Origin: Jiangella alba
Lineage (GTDB): Bacteria > Actinomycetota > Actinomycetes > Jiangellales > Jiangellaceae
Reading direction: 5' to 3'
DNA length: 64,000 nt
Assembly (NCBI RefSeq): GCF_900106035.1
Contig: NZ_FNUC01000004.1
Span: 124,001 to 188,000, forward strand
Below the pieces are notes generated by a model, which ran no database searches, had not been told where the DNA came from, and worked only from the letters and a program-made list of their open reading frames with translations. Every line of letters starts with the position of its first letter. Position 1 is the first letter of the stretch. Both the position numbers and the translations under genes were made by a program. Positions 1-8,647 of the stretch are shown here, piece by piece.

Positions 1-67
1 AGATGTAGGTGAGTGCTACCTCCAGGCGCTTGTCGCGCGGGAGGTCGACGCCGACGAGGCGTGCCAT
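1..67 (-). CDS. rpsM: 30S ribosomal protein S13 (5' end only)
   Basis: The first 22 codons of S13, starting at ATG (65-67), read MARLVGVDLPRDKRLEVALT and continue beyond the left edge of the window. S13 sits in the head of the small subunit and contacts the P-site tRNA and S19. It follows rpmJ on the minus strand, the usual infA-rpmJ-rpsM order of the alpha operon; the 168-nt gap between rpmJ and rpsM shows no further gene. The rest of the protein is not in the window. Confidence 0.9.
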   Translation of the reverse strand, partial: MARLVGVDLPRDKRLEVALTYI

Positions 68-235
68 GCGGTGTTCCTCACTTCGTTCGCGGAGGTGTCT
101 GACGCACCGCGTCTCGGCGATCCTGTGCCGCCGAGCCCCGGCCTCCGCCCGGGGGTGGTCCCCGCCGTAGCCGGCAGGGGTGCTGGTGCGTTGTCCTGTG
201 TATTCAGTTGTGTCCGGGCGAGCGGTGCCCGGTGA

Positions 236-349
236 TCAGCCCTGACGCTGCTTGTGACGCAGGTTCTCGCAGATCACCATGACCCGGCCGTGACGGCGGA
301 TCACCTTGCACTTGTCGCAGATCGGCTTGACGCTCGGCTTGACCTTCAT
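236..349 (-). CDS. rpmJ: 50S ribosomal protein L36
   Basis: A 37-residue protein beginning [20 protein letters not shown] and ending in KQRQG. Cys11, Cys14, Cys27 and His32 form the zinc-ribbon set of the zinc-binding (C+) form of L36, a small protein of the large subunit core. It is of normal family length. It lies 66 nt downstream of infA and upstream of rpsM on the minus strand. The identification rests on direct translation and is secure. Confidence 0.95.
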   Translation of the reverse strand: MKVKPSVKPICDKCKVIRRHGRVMVICENLRHKQRQG

Positions 350-415
350 CGGGGACTCTTTCTTGACGTGTGCCGAGAGTTCGGAGTTGGCCGAAGCCGC
401 CGGCAGAGGTCGTGG

Positions 416-637
416 TTACTTGTAGCGGTAGACGATGCGACCGCGGGTCAAGTCGTACGGGCTGAGCTCCACCACCACCCGGTCTTCGGGAAGGATCCGG
501 ATGTAGTGCTGACGCATCTTGCCGGAAATGTGGGCGAGCACCTTGTGACCGTTGGAGAGCTCTACCCGGAACATGGCGTTCGGGAGAGCCTCGGTCACGG
601 TGCCCTCGATCTCGATGACCCCGTCCTTCTTCGGCAT
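416..637 (-). CDS. infA: Translation initiation factor IF-1
   Basis: A 73-residue S1-like OB-fold protein ([20 protein letters not shown]...) that binds the A site of the 30S subunit during initiation. I place the start at the ATG at 635-637 because a GGAGG motif lies just upstream and the family begins with M(A/P)KKDGVIE; the open frame extends 14 codons further to 679, but that stretch is not conserved in the family. It heads the infA-rpmJ-rpsM run and has its own promoter at 806-836, about 170 nt upstream. Confidence 0.95.
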   Translation of the reverse strand: MPKKDGVIEIEGTVTEALPNAMFRVELSNGHKVLAHISGKMRQHYIRILPEDRVVVELSPYDLTRGRIVYRYK

Positions 638-805
638 GTCCTCCGCACTTCTTCTGTCGGTCGTCTTCCGCCTCGGCACACCACGCCACCGGGAGTCCTG
701 GGAGGGACGGGCGGCGAGCTGTTACGCACACCCCGTCCCGGTCGAAGACACGTCCGGAACCAGCCGCAGGGCGCAACGAAACAGACCACAGTGGGCCGAC
801 CAAGA

Positions 806-836
806 ATTGTACGGTACTGGGCCTACCAGAGGCCAA
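806..836 (-). promoter_or_regulatory. Putative infA operon promoter
   Basis: On the minus strand a -35 box TTGGCC (831-836) and a -10 box TACAAT (806-811) are separated by 19 bp. The -35 context GATTGGCCTC also occurs in the S10 operon promoter at 14818-14823. This would give a leader of about 160 nt before infA. Assigned by eye. Confidence 0.6.
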
Positions 837-861
837 TCGTGTGAGGCAAGCCGACCCGCGG

Positions 862-1341
862 TCACCGTGGCGCGGGCGTCTCCCGGGAACGGTACGCCAT
901 CTCCAGGCCGCCGAGCAGCAGTCCCCACGGGCCGGCCACCCACATCGGCCAGAAGTACTCGGGGCCGCCGCCACCGATGCTGACCAGCATCCACACCATG
1001 AGGTTGAGGGCCACGACGAAGCCGTAGAACCACCATGCGCCGGTCAGCAGGCCGCGGGCGATGCGCCGCCCCGTGCGGCGCGGCGCCGGGCGCGGCGCGG
1101 ACAGCGGACGCGGCATGATGCCGGCCGGTTGGCGGCGCACCGGCAGGTCGGCGATGACGCGGTCGAGATCCTGGTACGTCTTCGCCGAGTAGGTCGACTC
1201 GACCCGGAGCAGCAGCTCGTCCTGGCTCAGCCGGCCCTCGCCGTGCGCGTCGCGCAGGATCTCGGCCACGCGATCGCGATCGGCGTCGCTGGCGCGCATC
1301 TCGAACCGCTCGGCTCCCATGCGCACCAGTATCCGCCGCAC
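862..1341 (-). CDS. DUF1707-domain membrane protein
   Basis: A protein of up to 159 residues. The N-terminal part (MRASDADRDRVAEILRDAHG and about 40 following residues) is a DUF1707 domain, a short helical module common in actinobacterial membrane-associated proteins, with the typical LSQDEL and TYSAKTYQDLDRVIADLP segments. A basic Pro/Arg linker is followed by two hydrophobic segments (GAWWFYGFVVALNLMVWMLV and a second near the C-terminus), so it probably spans the membrane twice. The GTG at 1339-1341 has an AGGCGGA motif upstream; ATG codons at 1320 and 1299 are alternatives. It sits between map and infA and ends 26 bp before the infA -35 box, so it looks like an insertion in the otherwise conserved ribosomal order. 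Its function is unknown. Confidence 0.75.
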   Translation of the reverse strand: MRRILVRMGAERFEMRASDADRDRVAEILRDAHGEGRLSQDELLLRVESTYSAKTYQDLDRVIADLPVRRQPAGIMPRPLSAPRPAPRRTGRRIARGLLTGAWWFYGFVVALNLMVWMLVSIGGGGPEYFWPMWVAGPWGLLLGGLEMAYRSRETPAPR

Positions 1342-1411
1342 GACGGGGTCCGCCTATCGGGGTAACCCCCCAGTTCGCCCCGGGGACACCCCCGGGTCAG
1401 CGACGTCCACC

Positions 1412-1463
1412 GTGATCATGTCCGCTCGCGGCGTGTCAGCGACCGTCGGCGAACACGGTCACG
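1412..1463. repeat. Dispersed palindromic element, copy A
   Basis: A stretch of about 52 bp with imperfect inverted ends (GTGATCATGTCCG against CGAACACGGTCAC) around a core GCGGCGTGTCAGCGACCG. The reverse complement of 41761-41815 aligns with it over its whole length with about ten differences and shares the core except one base. It is a small mobile or REP-like intergenic repeat. Confidence 0.6.
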
Positions 1464-1521
1464 ACAGCTCTCGCCGCGCCGCCTCGGCGACGGTGCGTAT
1501 CGGTGCTCATTGCAAAGGCGG

Positions 1522-1971
1522 CGGACGGACCACCTGAGAGCGGGCCAGTCGCGGGCAGCGGCGGCGGCCGGGTCAGCCGCTGTGGACCCGGCGCGGCGGG
1601 CGGACCACCCTGCGAGCGGGCCAGTCGCGGGCAGCGGCGGCGGCCCGGTCAGCCGCTGTGGACCCGGCGCGGCGGGCGGACCACCCCGAGAGCGGGCCAG
1701 TCGCGGGCAGCGGCGGCGGCCCGGTCAGCCGCTGTGGACCCGGCGCGGCGGGCGGACCACCCCGAGAGCGGGCCAGTCGCGGGCAGCGGCGGCGGCCGGG
1801 CCAGCCGCTGTGGACCCGGCGCGGCGGGCGGACCACCCCGAGAGCGGGCCAGTCGCGGGCAGCGGCGGCGGCCGGGCCAGCCGCTGTGGACCCGGCGCGG
1901 CGGGCGGACCACCCCGAGAGCGGGCCAGTCGCGGGCAGCGGCGGCCGGGTCAGCCGCTGTGGACCTGGGCG
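1522..1971. repeat. 76-bp tandem repeat array (six copies)
   Basis: The marker CGGGCCAGTCGCGGGCAGCG starts at 1541, 1617, 1693, 1769, 1845 and 1921, a period of exactly 76 bp. Copies differ at only a few positions; the last is shortened by 3 bp and diverges after about 1965. Since 76 is not a multiple of three, every frame changes from unit to unit, so the long open frames across the array are not genes. Each unit contains GGTCAGCCGCTGTGGACC, which forms a small hairpin. Read on the minus strand, this segment encodes the last residues and stop codon of map. Apart from this array and the palindrome at 1412-1463, I see nothing between 1342 and 1949. Confidence 0.9.
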
Positions 1972-2765
1972 GCGGCCGGCACACCGAGCGCCGCTAGCCG
2001 GGCGGCCCCGCCGTCGAGGGCGGTGAGGACCCACGGGCCCTCGGGCGTGACAGCGATGCTGTGCTCGAAGTGCGCGGCCCATGTGCCGTCGTCGGTCTTG
2101 ACCGTCCAGTCGTCGGGCAGGACGTGCGTCTCGGGGCCGCCGAGGGTGATCATCGGCTCGACCGCGAGGCACAGGCCGGGCACCAGCTTCGGGCCGCGCT
2201 GGCGGGTGCGGTAGTTCATGACGTGCGGGTCCATGTGCATCGCGGTGCCGATGCCGTGGCCGCCGTACTCCTCGACGATGCCGTAGTCGCCGCGCGCCTC
2301 GATGGTCTTCTCGATGGCGGTGCCGATGTCGCGCAACCGCCGGCCGGCCTTCATCGCCGCGATGCCCGACCACAGCGCGTCCTCGCAGTCGGTCAGCAGC
2401 CGCGCGACGTCGTCGGGCAGCTCGCCGGAGCCGACGGGCACCGTCACCGCGGCGTCGCCGTGCCAGCCGTCGAGGACCGCGCCGAAGTCGAGCGAGACGA
2501 TGTCGCCGTCGCGGAACGGGGTGGCGTCCGGGATGCCGTGGACGACGACGTCGTTGACCGAGACGCACACCGTGGCCGGGAAGCCGCCGTAGCCGAGGAA
2601 GTTCGACGTGGCGCCGCGGGCGGCCAGCTCGCGCCGGGCGATCGCGTCGAGATCCAGCGGGGTGGCGCCCGGCACGATGGCCGCGCGCATCACCTCGTGG
2701 ATCTCGGCGACGACCAGCCCGGCCGCGCGCATGCCGGCCAGCTGCTCCGGCGACTTGATCTCGAT
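1950..2765 (-). CDS. map: Type I methionine aminopeptidase
   Basis: Removes the initiator Met from nascent proteins. The family metal-binding residues are visible: HGIPD, SLDFGAVLDGWHGDAAVT (two Asp ligands), EYGGHGIGTAMHMDP (His ligand), ITLGGPETH, and HFEHSIAVT. The minus-strand order secY-adk-map is classic. The start is unusual. Homologues begin M(V/E)xIKTPEQ, which here aligns with an ATC codon at 2763-2765 preceded by AGGAG at ideal spacing (AGGAGCCACCATC). The first in-frame ATG is at 2730-2732 and would remove 11 conserved residues and lack a ribosome site, giving 260 residues. I chose the ATC (271 residues). The C-terminal AQVHSG and the stop codon lie inside the last unit of the 76-bp repeat array. 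Confidence 0.9.
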   Translation of the reverse strand: MEIKSPEQLAGMRAAGLVVAEIHEVMRAAIVPGATPLDLDAIARRELAARGATSNFLGYGGFPATVCVSVNDVVVHGIPDATPFRDGDIVSLDFGAVLDGWHGDAAVTVPVGSGELPDDVARLLTDCEDALWSGIAAMKAGRRLRDIGTAIEKTIEARGDYGIVEEYGGHGIGTAMHMDPHVMNYRTRQRGPKLVPGLCLAVEPMITLGGPETHVLPDDWTVKTDDGTWAAHFEHSIAVTPEGPWVLTALDGGAARLAALGVPAAAQVHSG

Positions 2766-2782
2766 GGTGGCTCCTGGAGAAC

Positions 2783-3364
2783 CTAGTGCGGCTGCGGCGG
2801 CTGCTCGATGGCGTCGGCCACTCGCTGCTGCACGTCGTCGACGGTGCCCAGGCCGTCGACCTCGAAGACGAGGCCGCGCTCGCGGTACACCGCGATCAGC
2901 GGGGCGGTCTGCTCGAGGTAGAGCTCCTGCCGCTTGCGGATGGTCTCGGGGGTGTCGTCGTCGCGACCCTCCTTGAGGGCCCGCTCGTGCAGCCGCTTCA
3001 CGACCTCGTCGACGTCGACGTTGAGCACGATGACGTGGTCGATCTCGTGGCCCTGCTCGGCCAGCACCTTGTCGAGGAAATCGACCTGCGCCAGCGTGCG
3101 CGGGTAGCCGTCGAGCAGGAAGCCCTCGGCGACGTCGGCGCGCGTGAGGCGGTCGCGGACCACCTCGTTGGTCAGCTCGTCCGGCACGTACCGGCCGGAG
3201 TCGAGGTAGCCCTTCACCTGGCGGCCGAGGTCGGTCTCGTCGGCGATGTTGGACCGGAAGATGTCGCCGGTGGAGATGGCCGGAACGGCGAACCGCTTCG
3301 CCACCAGTTCGGCCTGCGTGCCCTTGCCCGCGCCCGGCGGGCCCATGATCAACAGTCGCGTCAC
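2783..3364 (-). CDS. adk: Adenylate kinase
   Basis: A 193-residue kinase that interconverts ATP+AMP and 2 ADP. The P-loop GPPGAGKGT is at the N-terminus, followed by the AMP-binding region (STGDIFRSNI), the DGYPRT motif, and a short-type lid without zinc cysteines (RALKEGRDDDTPETI). The GTG start at 3362-3364 overlaps the TGA stop of secY by 4 bp (GTGA), which implies translational coupling. It ends 17 nt before the predicted map start, so secY-adk-map is one transcription unit on the minus strand. Confidence 0.95.
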   Translation of the reverse strand: MTRLLIMGPPGAGKGTQAELVAKRFAVPAISTGDIFRSNIADETDLGRQVKGYLDSGRYVPDELTNEVVRDRLTRADVAEGFLLDGYPRTLAQVDFLDKVLAEQGHEIDHVIVLNVDVDEVVKRLHERALKEGRDDDTPETIRKRQELYLEQTAPLIAVYRERGLVFEVDGLGTVDDVQQRVADAIEQPPQPH

Positions 3365-4665
3365 CGCAAGAACCCCTCGTAGTTGCGCTGCTGCAGCTGG
3401 CTCTCGATCTGCTGCACGGTCTGCAGGCCGACACCGACCATGATCAGGATGGAGGTGCCGCCGAACATGTTGTTGAACGACTGGCCGCCGTCGGCGGGGT
3501 TCAGCACGTTGAAGGCCAGCAGTGGCAACAGGGCCACGAGCGCCAGGTAGATGGCGCCGGCCGACGTGATGCGGTTGAGCACGTAGGCCAGGTATTCCTC
3601 GGTGGCGCGGCCAGCACGGATGCCCGGCACGAAGCCGCCGTAGCGCTTCATGTTGTCGGAGATGTCCTTCGGGTTGAACGTGATGGACACGTAGAAGAAC
3701 GCGAACCCGACGATCAGCAGGAAGTACGCCGCGATGTACACGGGGTGGGTGCCACGGGTGAAGTTGTCCTGGATCCAGAGCGCCCAGCCGGACGTCTGGT
3801 TGAACTGCGCGGCCAGCAGCGGGATGTAGAGCAGCGACGACGCGAAGATGACCGGGATGACGCCGGCCTGGTTGATCTTCAGCGGGATGTACGTGGCCGA
3901 GCCGCCGTACATGCGCCTGCCGACCATCCGCTTGGCGTACTGGACCGGGATGCGCCGCTGTGCCTGCTCGACGAAGACGATGAGCGTGACGACGATCAGC
4001 GCGACCACGACGACCAGGCCGAAGACGCCCCAGCCGCGGCTGGTCTGGATGCTCCAGAACATGCTCGGCACGCTGGCGACGATCTGGGTGAAGATCAGCA
4101 GCGACATGCCGTTGCCGACGCCGCGGTCGGTGATGAGCTCGCCCAGCCACATGACCACGCCGGTGCCGGCCGTCATGACGATGATCATGATGGCGGCGGT
4201 GGTCAGCGAGTCGTTCTGCAGGACCTCTTCGGGGCAGTTCGGGAAGAACTGCCCGCGGCGGGCCAGCGTGACGATGGTGGTCGACTGCAGCAGCGCCAGG
4301 CCGATGGTGAGGTAGCGGGTGTACTGCGTGATCTGTGCCTGCCCGGACGCGCCTTCCTTGCGCAGCGCCTCGATGCGGGGGATCACGACCGTCAGCAGCT
4401 GCAGGATGATGCTGGCGGTGATGTACGGGATGATGCCGAGCGCGAAGACCGCGAGCTGCAGCATCGCCCCGCCGGAGAACAGGTTGAGCATCCCGTAGAT
4501 GCCCTCGTTGCCGGCGAGGTCCACACAGGTCCGTACCGCCGGGACGTCGACACCGGGCGTGGGCAGGACCGAGCCGACCCGGAAGATCGCGATGATGCCC
4601 AGCGTGAACAGCAATTTACTGCGCAGGTCAGGTGTACGGAACGCCTGCGCGAACACTCTGAGCAC
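3361..4665 (-). CDS. secY: Preprotein translocase subunit SecY
   Basis: A 434-residue channel subunit of the Sec translocon with ten hydrophobic spans; the N-terminus MLRVFAQAFRTPDLRSKLLF, the first span with the plug region, and the C-terminal helix ending in NYEGFLR match the family. It exports unfolded proteins with SecE (encoded at 35.9 kb) and SecA. It is the last large gene of the spc cluster and its stop overlaps adk. A 173-nt gap with a hairpin separates it from rplO upstream. Confidence 0.95.
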   Translation of the reverse strand: MLRVFAQAFRTPDLRSKLLFTLGIIAIFRVGSVLPTPGVDVPAVRTCVDLAGNEGIYGMLNLFSGGAMLQLAVFALGIIPYITASIILQLLTVVIPRIEALRKEGASGQAQITQYTRYLTIGLALLQSTTIVTLARRGQFFPNCPEEVLQNDSLTTAAIMIIVMTAGTGVVMWLGELITDRGVGNGMSLLIFTQIVASVPSMFWSIQTSRGWGVFGLVVVVALIVVTLIVFVEQAQRRIPVQYAKRMVGRRMYGGSATYIPLKINQAGVIPVIFASSLLYIPLLAAQFNQTSGWALWIQDNFTRGTHPVYIAAYFLLIVGFAFFYVSITFNPKDISDNMKRYGGFVPGIRAGRATEEYLAYVLNRITSAGAIYLALVALLPLLAFNVLNPADGGQSFNNMFGGTSILIMVGVGLQTVQQIESQLQQRNYEGFLR

Positions 4666-4775
4666 TTCAAGGCCTCCTGCGTGGCCGACGGCGGAGACGA
4701 CTGGCGAGTCGAAGCCGGCGCGGTGGTACGGACGGAACAGACGGTAACACCGCCGGGTCCGAACGGCCGAAAGCG

Positions 4776-4799
4776 CCTGCCGCCTGGTAAGACGGCAGG
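4776..4799 (-). other. Hairpin in the rplO-secY gap
   Basis: CCTGCCG (4776-4782) pairs with CGGCAGG (4793-4799) around a 10-nt loop, between rplO and secY. No U-tract follows. It could be a weak attenuator or an RNA-processing site that lowers secY expression relative to the ribosomal genes. No convincing separate secY promoter was found. Confidence 0.35.
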
Positions 4800-4838
4800 A
4801 CGCTCTCGAAACCGTTCGAACGCACCGGTGCGGGACCC

Positions 4839-5288
4839 CTACACCTCGGTGGCGGTGCCCCCAGCAGCGGTGATCTTCTCCTTCGCGCTGGTGGAGAACG
4901 CGTTCGCGTTCACTCGCAGCGCAACCGAGATCTCACCGGTGCCCAGAACCTTGACCGGCTTGCCGGCCCGCACAGCGCCCTTGGCCACGAGGTCGTCGAC
5001 GGTGACGTCCCCGCCCTCCGGGAAGAGCGACGCCAGCTTGTCCAGGTTCACGACCTGGAACTCGACGCGGAACGGGTTCTTGAACCCCTTCAGCTTCGGC
5101 AGGCGCATGTGCAGCGGCATCTGCCCGCCCTCGAAGCGGGCCGGCACCTGGTAGCGGGCCTTCGTGCCCTTGGTGCCGCGGCCCGCGGTCTTGCCCTTCG
5201 ACGCCTCACCGCGACCCACACGGGTCTTCGCGGTCTTGGCGCCGGGGGCCGGCCGCAGGTGATGCGGCTTCAGCGGCGAGTTGCTCAT
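4839..5288 (-). CDS. rplO: 50S ribosomal protein L15
   Basis: A 149-residue large-subunit protein that joins late in assembly. The N-terminus [20 protein letters not shown] and the glycine-rich [14 protein letters not shown] stretch are the L15 signature; the C-terminal half holds the [17 protein letters not shown] segment. Length is normal. It starts 5 nt after rpmD in the spc cluster on the minus strand and is the last ribosomal gene before secY. Confidence 0.96.
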   Translation of the reverse strand: MSNSPLKPHHLRPAPGAKTAKTRVGRGEASKGKTAGRGTKGTKARYQVPARFEGGQMPLHMRLPKLKGFKNPFRVEFQVVNLDKLASLFPEGGDVTVDDLVAKGAVRAGKPVKVLGTGEISVALRVNANAFSTSAKEKITAAGGTATEV

Positions 5289-5293
5289 GCCTC

Positions 5294-5476
5294 TCAGACC
5301 TCCTCGACGGCGACCAGGTGCGCCACCGTCTTGACCATGCCCCGGATCTCAGGGCGGTCCTCTTTGACGACCTCGTGTCCGATCCGCTTCAGGCCGAGCG
5401 AGCGCAGGGTGTTGCGCTGGGACGACGTCCCACCGATCGGGCTCTTGACCTGACGGACCTTCAGCTGGCCGCTCAT
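5294..5476 (-). CDS. rpmD: 50S ribosomal protein L30
   Basis: A 60-residue protein ([16 protein letters not shown]...) with the family core [17 protein letters not shown], which wraps on the large subunit surface. Its ATG overlaps the rpsE stop codon (ATGA), and rplO begins 5 nt downstream, so the three genes are translationally linked. Normal length and composition. Confidence 0.96.
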   Translation of the reverse strand: MSGQLKVRQVKSPIGGTSSQRNTLRSLGLKRIGHEVVKEDRPEIRGMVKTVAHLVAVEEV

Positions 5477-6090
5477 GCCGACGCTCCCGCGGCCTGAGCG
5501 CGCAGCAGCGCGGCCGGGGCGACGTCCTCGAGCGGCAGGCCGCGGCGGGCCGCCACCTGCTCCGGACGCTCCAGCGAACGCAGCGCCTCCACCGTGGCGT
5601 GCACGATGTTGATGGCGTTGGACGACCCGAGCGACTTGCTCAGGATGTCGTGGACGCCCGCGGCCTCCAGCACGGCGCGCACCGGGCCACCGGCGATGAC
5701 GCCGGTACCGGGCGAAGCCGGGCGGAGCAGCACGACGCCGGCAGCCTTCTCACCCTGCACGGGGTGCGGGATGGTGCCCTGGATCCGCGGCACCTTGAAG
5801 AACTGCTTCTTGGCCTCCTCGACACCCTTGGCGATCGCCGAGGGCACCTCCTTGGCCTTGCCGTAGCCGACGCCCACGGTGCCGTCGCCGTCGCCGACGA
5901 CGACCAGAGCGGTGAAGCTGAAGCGACGCCCACCCTGCACGACCTTGGCGACGCGGTTGATGGCGACCACGGTCTCGATGTAGTTGGTCTTGTCCGCACC
6001 GTCGCCGCGACGGTTGTCGCGATCGCGACGGTCACGACGATCGCGGCGCTCGCCACCGGCACCGCCACCGCGGCGCTGGGGTTCAGCCAT
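5473..6090 (-). CDS. rpsE: 30S ribosomal protein S5
   Basis: A 205-residue protein of the decoding-site side of the small subunit, important for accuracy. The S5 N-domain ([43 protein letters not shown]) and C-domain ([20 protein letters not shown]) are intact. The first 35 residues form an Arg/Asp/Gly-rich extension ([17 protein letters not shown]), common in actinobacterial S5 and absent in E. coli. An RBS (GAGGGA) precedes the ATG. It lies 33 nt after rplR and overlaps rpmD. Confidence 0.96.
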   Translation of the reverse strand: MAEPQRRGGGAGGERRDRRDRRDRDNRRGDGADKTNYIETVVAINRVAKVVQGGRRFSFTALVVVGDGDGTVGVGYGKAKEVPSAIAKGVEEAKKQFFKVPRIQGTIPHPVQGEKAAGVVLLRPASPGTGVIAGGPVRAVLEAAGVHDILSKSLGSSNAINIVHATVEALRSLERPEQVAARRGLPLEDVAPAALLRAQAAGASA

Positions 6091-6123
6091 GATGTCCCTC
6101 TATCCTCTCGAGATTGTGCGTGG

Positions 6124-6507
6124 TCAGAGCTTCAGGCCGCCCTCGCGGGCGCCCTCCGCCACCGCGGCCACCCGGCCGTGGTACTGGTTACCGCCACGGT
6201 CGAAGACCACGGCCTCGACACCGGCCGCCTTGGCGCGGTCGGCGACGAGCTCGCCGACGCGACGTGCCTTGGCGGTCTTGTCGCCGTCGAGCGAGCGCAG
6301 GTCGGCTTCCATGCTGGTGGCCGAGGCCAGGGTGCGGCCGGTGGCGTCGTCGACGACCTGGACCACCATGTGCCGCAGCGACCGGGTGACGACCAGGCGC
6401 GGACGCTCGGCCGTGCCGGTGACCTTCTTCCGGACCCGCAGGTGCCGGCGGTCCCGGGCAGCCCGCTTGTCGCCCTTCCTGATCTGGCGATTGATCGCGA
6501 TGCCCAT
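6124..6507 (-). CDS. rplR: 50S ribosomal protein L18
   Basis: A 127-residue 5S rRNA-binding protein. The N-terminus [21 protein letters not shown] and the [20 protein letters not shown] segment are typical, as is the C-terminal [24 protein letters not shown]. It starts 3 nt after rplF ends and is followed by rpsE, in canonical spc order on the minus strand. No unusual features. Confidence 0.96.
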   Translation of the reverse strand: MGIAINRQIRKGDKRAARDRRHLRVRKKVTGTAERPRLVVTRSLRHMVVQVVDDATGRTLASATSMEADLRSLDGDKTAKARRVGELVADRAKAAGVEAVVFDRGGNQYHGRVAAVAEGAREGGLKL

Positions 6508-6510
6508 GTG

Positions 6511-7050
6511 TTACTTACCAGCCTTTCCGACCTTGCGCCGGACGTGCTCGCCCTCGTAGCGCACGCCCTTGCCCTTGTACGGCTCGGGCTTGCGGATCTT
6601 GCGGATGTTCGCCGCGATCTCGCCGACCTTCTGCTTGTCGATGCCCTGCACCGAGAACTTGGTGGGCGACTCGACGGCGAACGTGATGCCCTCGGGCGGC
6701 TCGACGACGACCGGGTGGCTGAAGCCGAGTGCGAACTCGAGGTTCTGGCCCTTGGCCGTGACGCGGTAGCCGACGCCGACGATCTCGAGCTTCTTGACGT
6801 ACCCGTCCGTGACACCGGTGACCATGTTGGCGACCAGCGTGCGGGTGAGCCCGTGCAGGGCGCGGCTCTCACGCTCGTCGTCGGGGCGGACGACCTGCAG
6901 AGTGCCGTCGTCGCCCTTCTCGACGCCGATGACCTCGGGCAGCGTGTGGTTCAGCGTGCCCTTGGGACCCGTGACCTTGACCGCGCGGCCGTCGATGTCG
7001 ACCTGGACGCCGGACGGTACCGGGATCGGGAGCTTGCCGATGCGCGACAT
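6511..7050 (-). CDS. rplF: 50S ribosomal protein L6
   Basis: A 179-residue protein with the duplicated L6 fold ([20 protein letters not shown]... and the second half with [20 protein letters not shown]). It binds near the sarcin-ricin loop and supports factor binding. The C-terminal signature [20 protein letters not shown] is intact. It is 20 nt downstream of rpsH and 3 nt upstream of rplR. Confidence 0.96.
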   Translation of the reverse strand: MSRIGKLPIPVPSGVQVDIDGRAVKVTGPKGTLNHTLPEVIGVEKGDDGTLQVVRPDDERESRALHGLTRTLVANMVTGVTDGYVKKLEIVGVGYRVTAKGQNLEFALGFSHPVVVEPPEGITFAVESPTKFSVQGIDKQKVGEIAANIRKIRKPEPYKGKGVRYEGEHVRRKVGKAGK

Positions 7051-7070
7051 GAGTATGCGCTCCTTTCCCG

Positions 7071-7478
7071 TTACCAGACGTAGGCGAGGACTTCCCCGCC
7101 CACACCCTGCTTGGCGGCCGCCTGGCCCGTGAGGAGGCCCTGCGACGTGGAGATGATGGCGACACCCAGCCCACCGAGCACGCGCGGCATGTTCGTCGCC
7201 TTCGCGTAGACCCGCAGCCCCGGCTTGCTGACGCGGCGGATGCCGGCGATCGAGCGCTCGCGGGACGGGCCGTACTTCAGGGTGAGCTCGAGCGTCTTGC
7301 CGACCTGGTCCTCGGCCGGCTCGCGCACGGAGAACCCGGCGATGTAGCCCTGCTGCTTGAGGATCTCGGCGATGTTCACCTTGATCTTGCTGTGCGGCAT
7401 CGCCACGGTGTCGTGGTGCGCCGTGTTGGCGTTGCGCAGACGGGTGAGCATGTCTGCGATCGGGTCGGTCATGGTCAT
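7071..7478 (-). CDS. rpsH: 30S ribosomal protein S8
   Basis: A 135-residue protein that binds helix 21 of 16S rRNA and nucleates the central domain. It reads [20 protein letters not shown], with the S8 signature [20 protein letters not shown] and [13 protein letters not shown] near the C-terminus. Either Met1 (7478) or Met3 (7472) could be the start. A 73-nt gap separates it from rpsN. Confidence 0.96.
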   Translation of the reverse strand: MTMTDPIADMLTRLRNANTAHHDTVAMPHSKIKVNIAEILKQQGYIAGFSVREPAEDQVGKTLELTLKYGPSRERSIAGIRRVSKPGLRVYAKATNMPRVLGGLGVAIISTSQGLLTGQAAAKQGVGGEVLAYVW

Positions 7479-7551
7479 GTGTGGTTGCCGCTTTCCCGTC
7501 GTGGTATCCGCAGTACGGACCTGCGACGAATGATGAGTCTGGGCTTCGGAC

Positions 7552-7737
7552 TTACCAGCTGGACTTCGTCACGCCCGGCAGCTCGCCGCGGTGCGCCATC
7601 TCGCGCAGGCACACACGGCACAGCCCGAACTTGCGGTACACCGAGTGCGGACGGCCGCACTTCTGGCACCGCGTGTACGCGCGCACGGCGAACTTCGGCT
7701 TGCGCGCGGCCTTGATGACAAGCGCCTTCTTTGCCAC
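7552..7737 (-). CDS. rpsN: 30S ribosomal protein S14, zinc type
   Basis: A 61-residue S14 of the short zinc-binding class (rpsZ/RpsN1). Two CxxC pairs (CQKC and CRVC) hold the zinc, and [19 protein letters not shown] is the family signature. Actinobacteria often encode a second, zinc-free S14 elsewhere that replaces this one under zinc starvation; that copy is not in the window. It lies 1 nt after rplE. Confidence 0.96.
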   Translation of the reverse strand: MAKKALVIKAARKPKFAVRAYTRCQKCGRPHSVYRKFGLCRVCLREMAHRGELPGVTKSSW

Positions 7738-7738
7738 G

Positions 7739-8308
7739 TCAGTTCTCCTTGAACGGGAAACCGAGCAGCTTGAGCAGCGCCCGACCCTGGTCGTCGTTGG
7801 TCGCGGTCGTGACGACCGTGATGTCCATGCCGCGGACCCGGTCGATCCTGTCCTGGTCGATCTCGTGGAACATCGACTGCTCGTTGAGACCGAACGTGTA
7901 GTTCCCGTTGCCGTCGAACTGCTTGCCCGACAGGCCGCGGAAGTCCCGGATACGGGGCAGCGCGATGGTCACCAGACGGTCCAGGAACTCCCACATGCGG
8001 TCGCCGCGCAGCGTCGCGTGCGCACCGATCGGCATGCCCTCGCGCAGCTTGAACTGCGCGATGGACTTGCGGGCCTTGGTGACCTGCGGACGCTGGCCGG
8101 TGATGGCCGCGAGGTCGGCGATGGCGCCCTCGATCAGCTTCGCGTCACGAGCGGCCTCGCCGACACCCATGTTGACGACGACCTTGGTCACGGTCGGCAC
8201 CTGCATGACGTTCGCGATCTGGAACTGCTCACGCAGCCCCGCGATGATCTCGTCGCGGTAGCGCTGCTTGAGCCGCGGCAGTGCGCGGGTCTCAGTGGTG
8301 GTGGTCAT
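7739..8308 (-). CDS. rplE: 50S ribosomal protein L5
   Basis: A 189-residue protein that binds 5S rRNA and contacts the P-site tRNA and S13. Family blocks [40 protein letters not shown] and the C-terminal [25 protein letters not shown] are intact. Its ATG overlaps the rplX stop by 1 nt (TGATG). Normal length. Confidence 0.96.
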   Translation of the reverse strand: MTTTTETRALPRLKQRYRDEIIAGLREQFQIANVMQVPTVTKVVVNMGVGEAARDAKLIEGAIADLAAITGQRPQVTKARKSIAQFKLREGMPIGAHATLRGDRMWEFLDRLVTIALPRIRDFRGLSGKQFDGNGNYTFGLNEQSMFHEIDQDRIDRVRGMDITVVTTATNDDQGRALLKLLGFPFKEN

Positions 8309-8646
8309 CAGATGTCCTCACCGGTGCGCTTGGCGAACCGGACCTTGTTGCCGTTGTCGTCGATGCGGTACCCGACCCGGGTGCCCACCGTCTTCTTCTT
8401 GCCGTCGACGTCGGCCTCGACCGCGAGCTGCACGTTCGAGATGTGGATGGGCGCCTCCTGGTGGATGATCCCACCGGACTGCTGCGTACCACGCGCCGTC
8501 TGAGTCGGCTTCTGGTGCTTGGTGATGCGGTTGACGCCCTCGACGAGGACACGCTCCTGGCGCGGGTAGGCCGCGATGACCTTGCCCACCAGGCCCTTGT
8601 CCTTGCCGGCGATGACGACGACCTTGTCACCCTTCTTGATCTTCAT
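8308..8646 (-). CDS. rplX: 50S ribosomal protein L24
   Basis: A 112-residue assembly-initiator protein with a KOW motif ([38 protein letters not shown]). I take the ATG at 8644-8646; an upstream extension to 8706 would overlap rplN and is not family-like. The stop overlaps the rplE start, and the gene begins 1 nt after rplN, so expression is tightly coupled. Confidence 0.95.
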   Translation of the reverse strand: MKIKKGDKVVVIAGKDKGLVGKVIAAYPRQERVLVEGVNRITKHQKPTQTARGTQQSGGIIHQEAPIHISNVQLAVEADVDGKKKTVGTRVGYRIDDNGNKVRFAKRTGEDI

Positions 8647-8647
8647 C

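Noticed and set aside
1522..1971. CRISPR array
   Set aside because: Units are contiguous 76-bp tandem copies with no unique spacers and no cas genes nearby.
1510..2214. Long open frames across the 76-bp repeats (both strands)
   Set aside because: The repeat period is not divisible by three, composition is low-complexity, and the map gene occupies the other strand from 1950. Openness is a GC effect.
7552..7737. Second-copy or pseudogene status for S14
   Set aside because: The gene is complete, of normal length and in its operon place; any zinc-free paralogue would be elsewhere.
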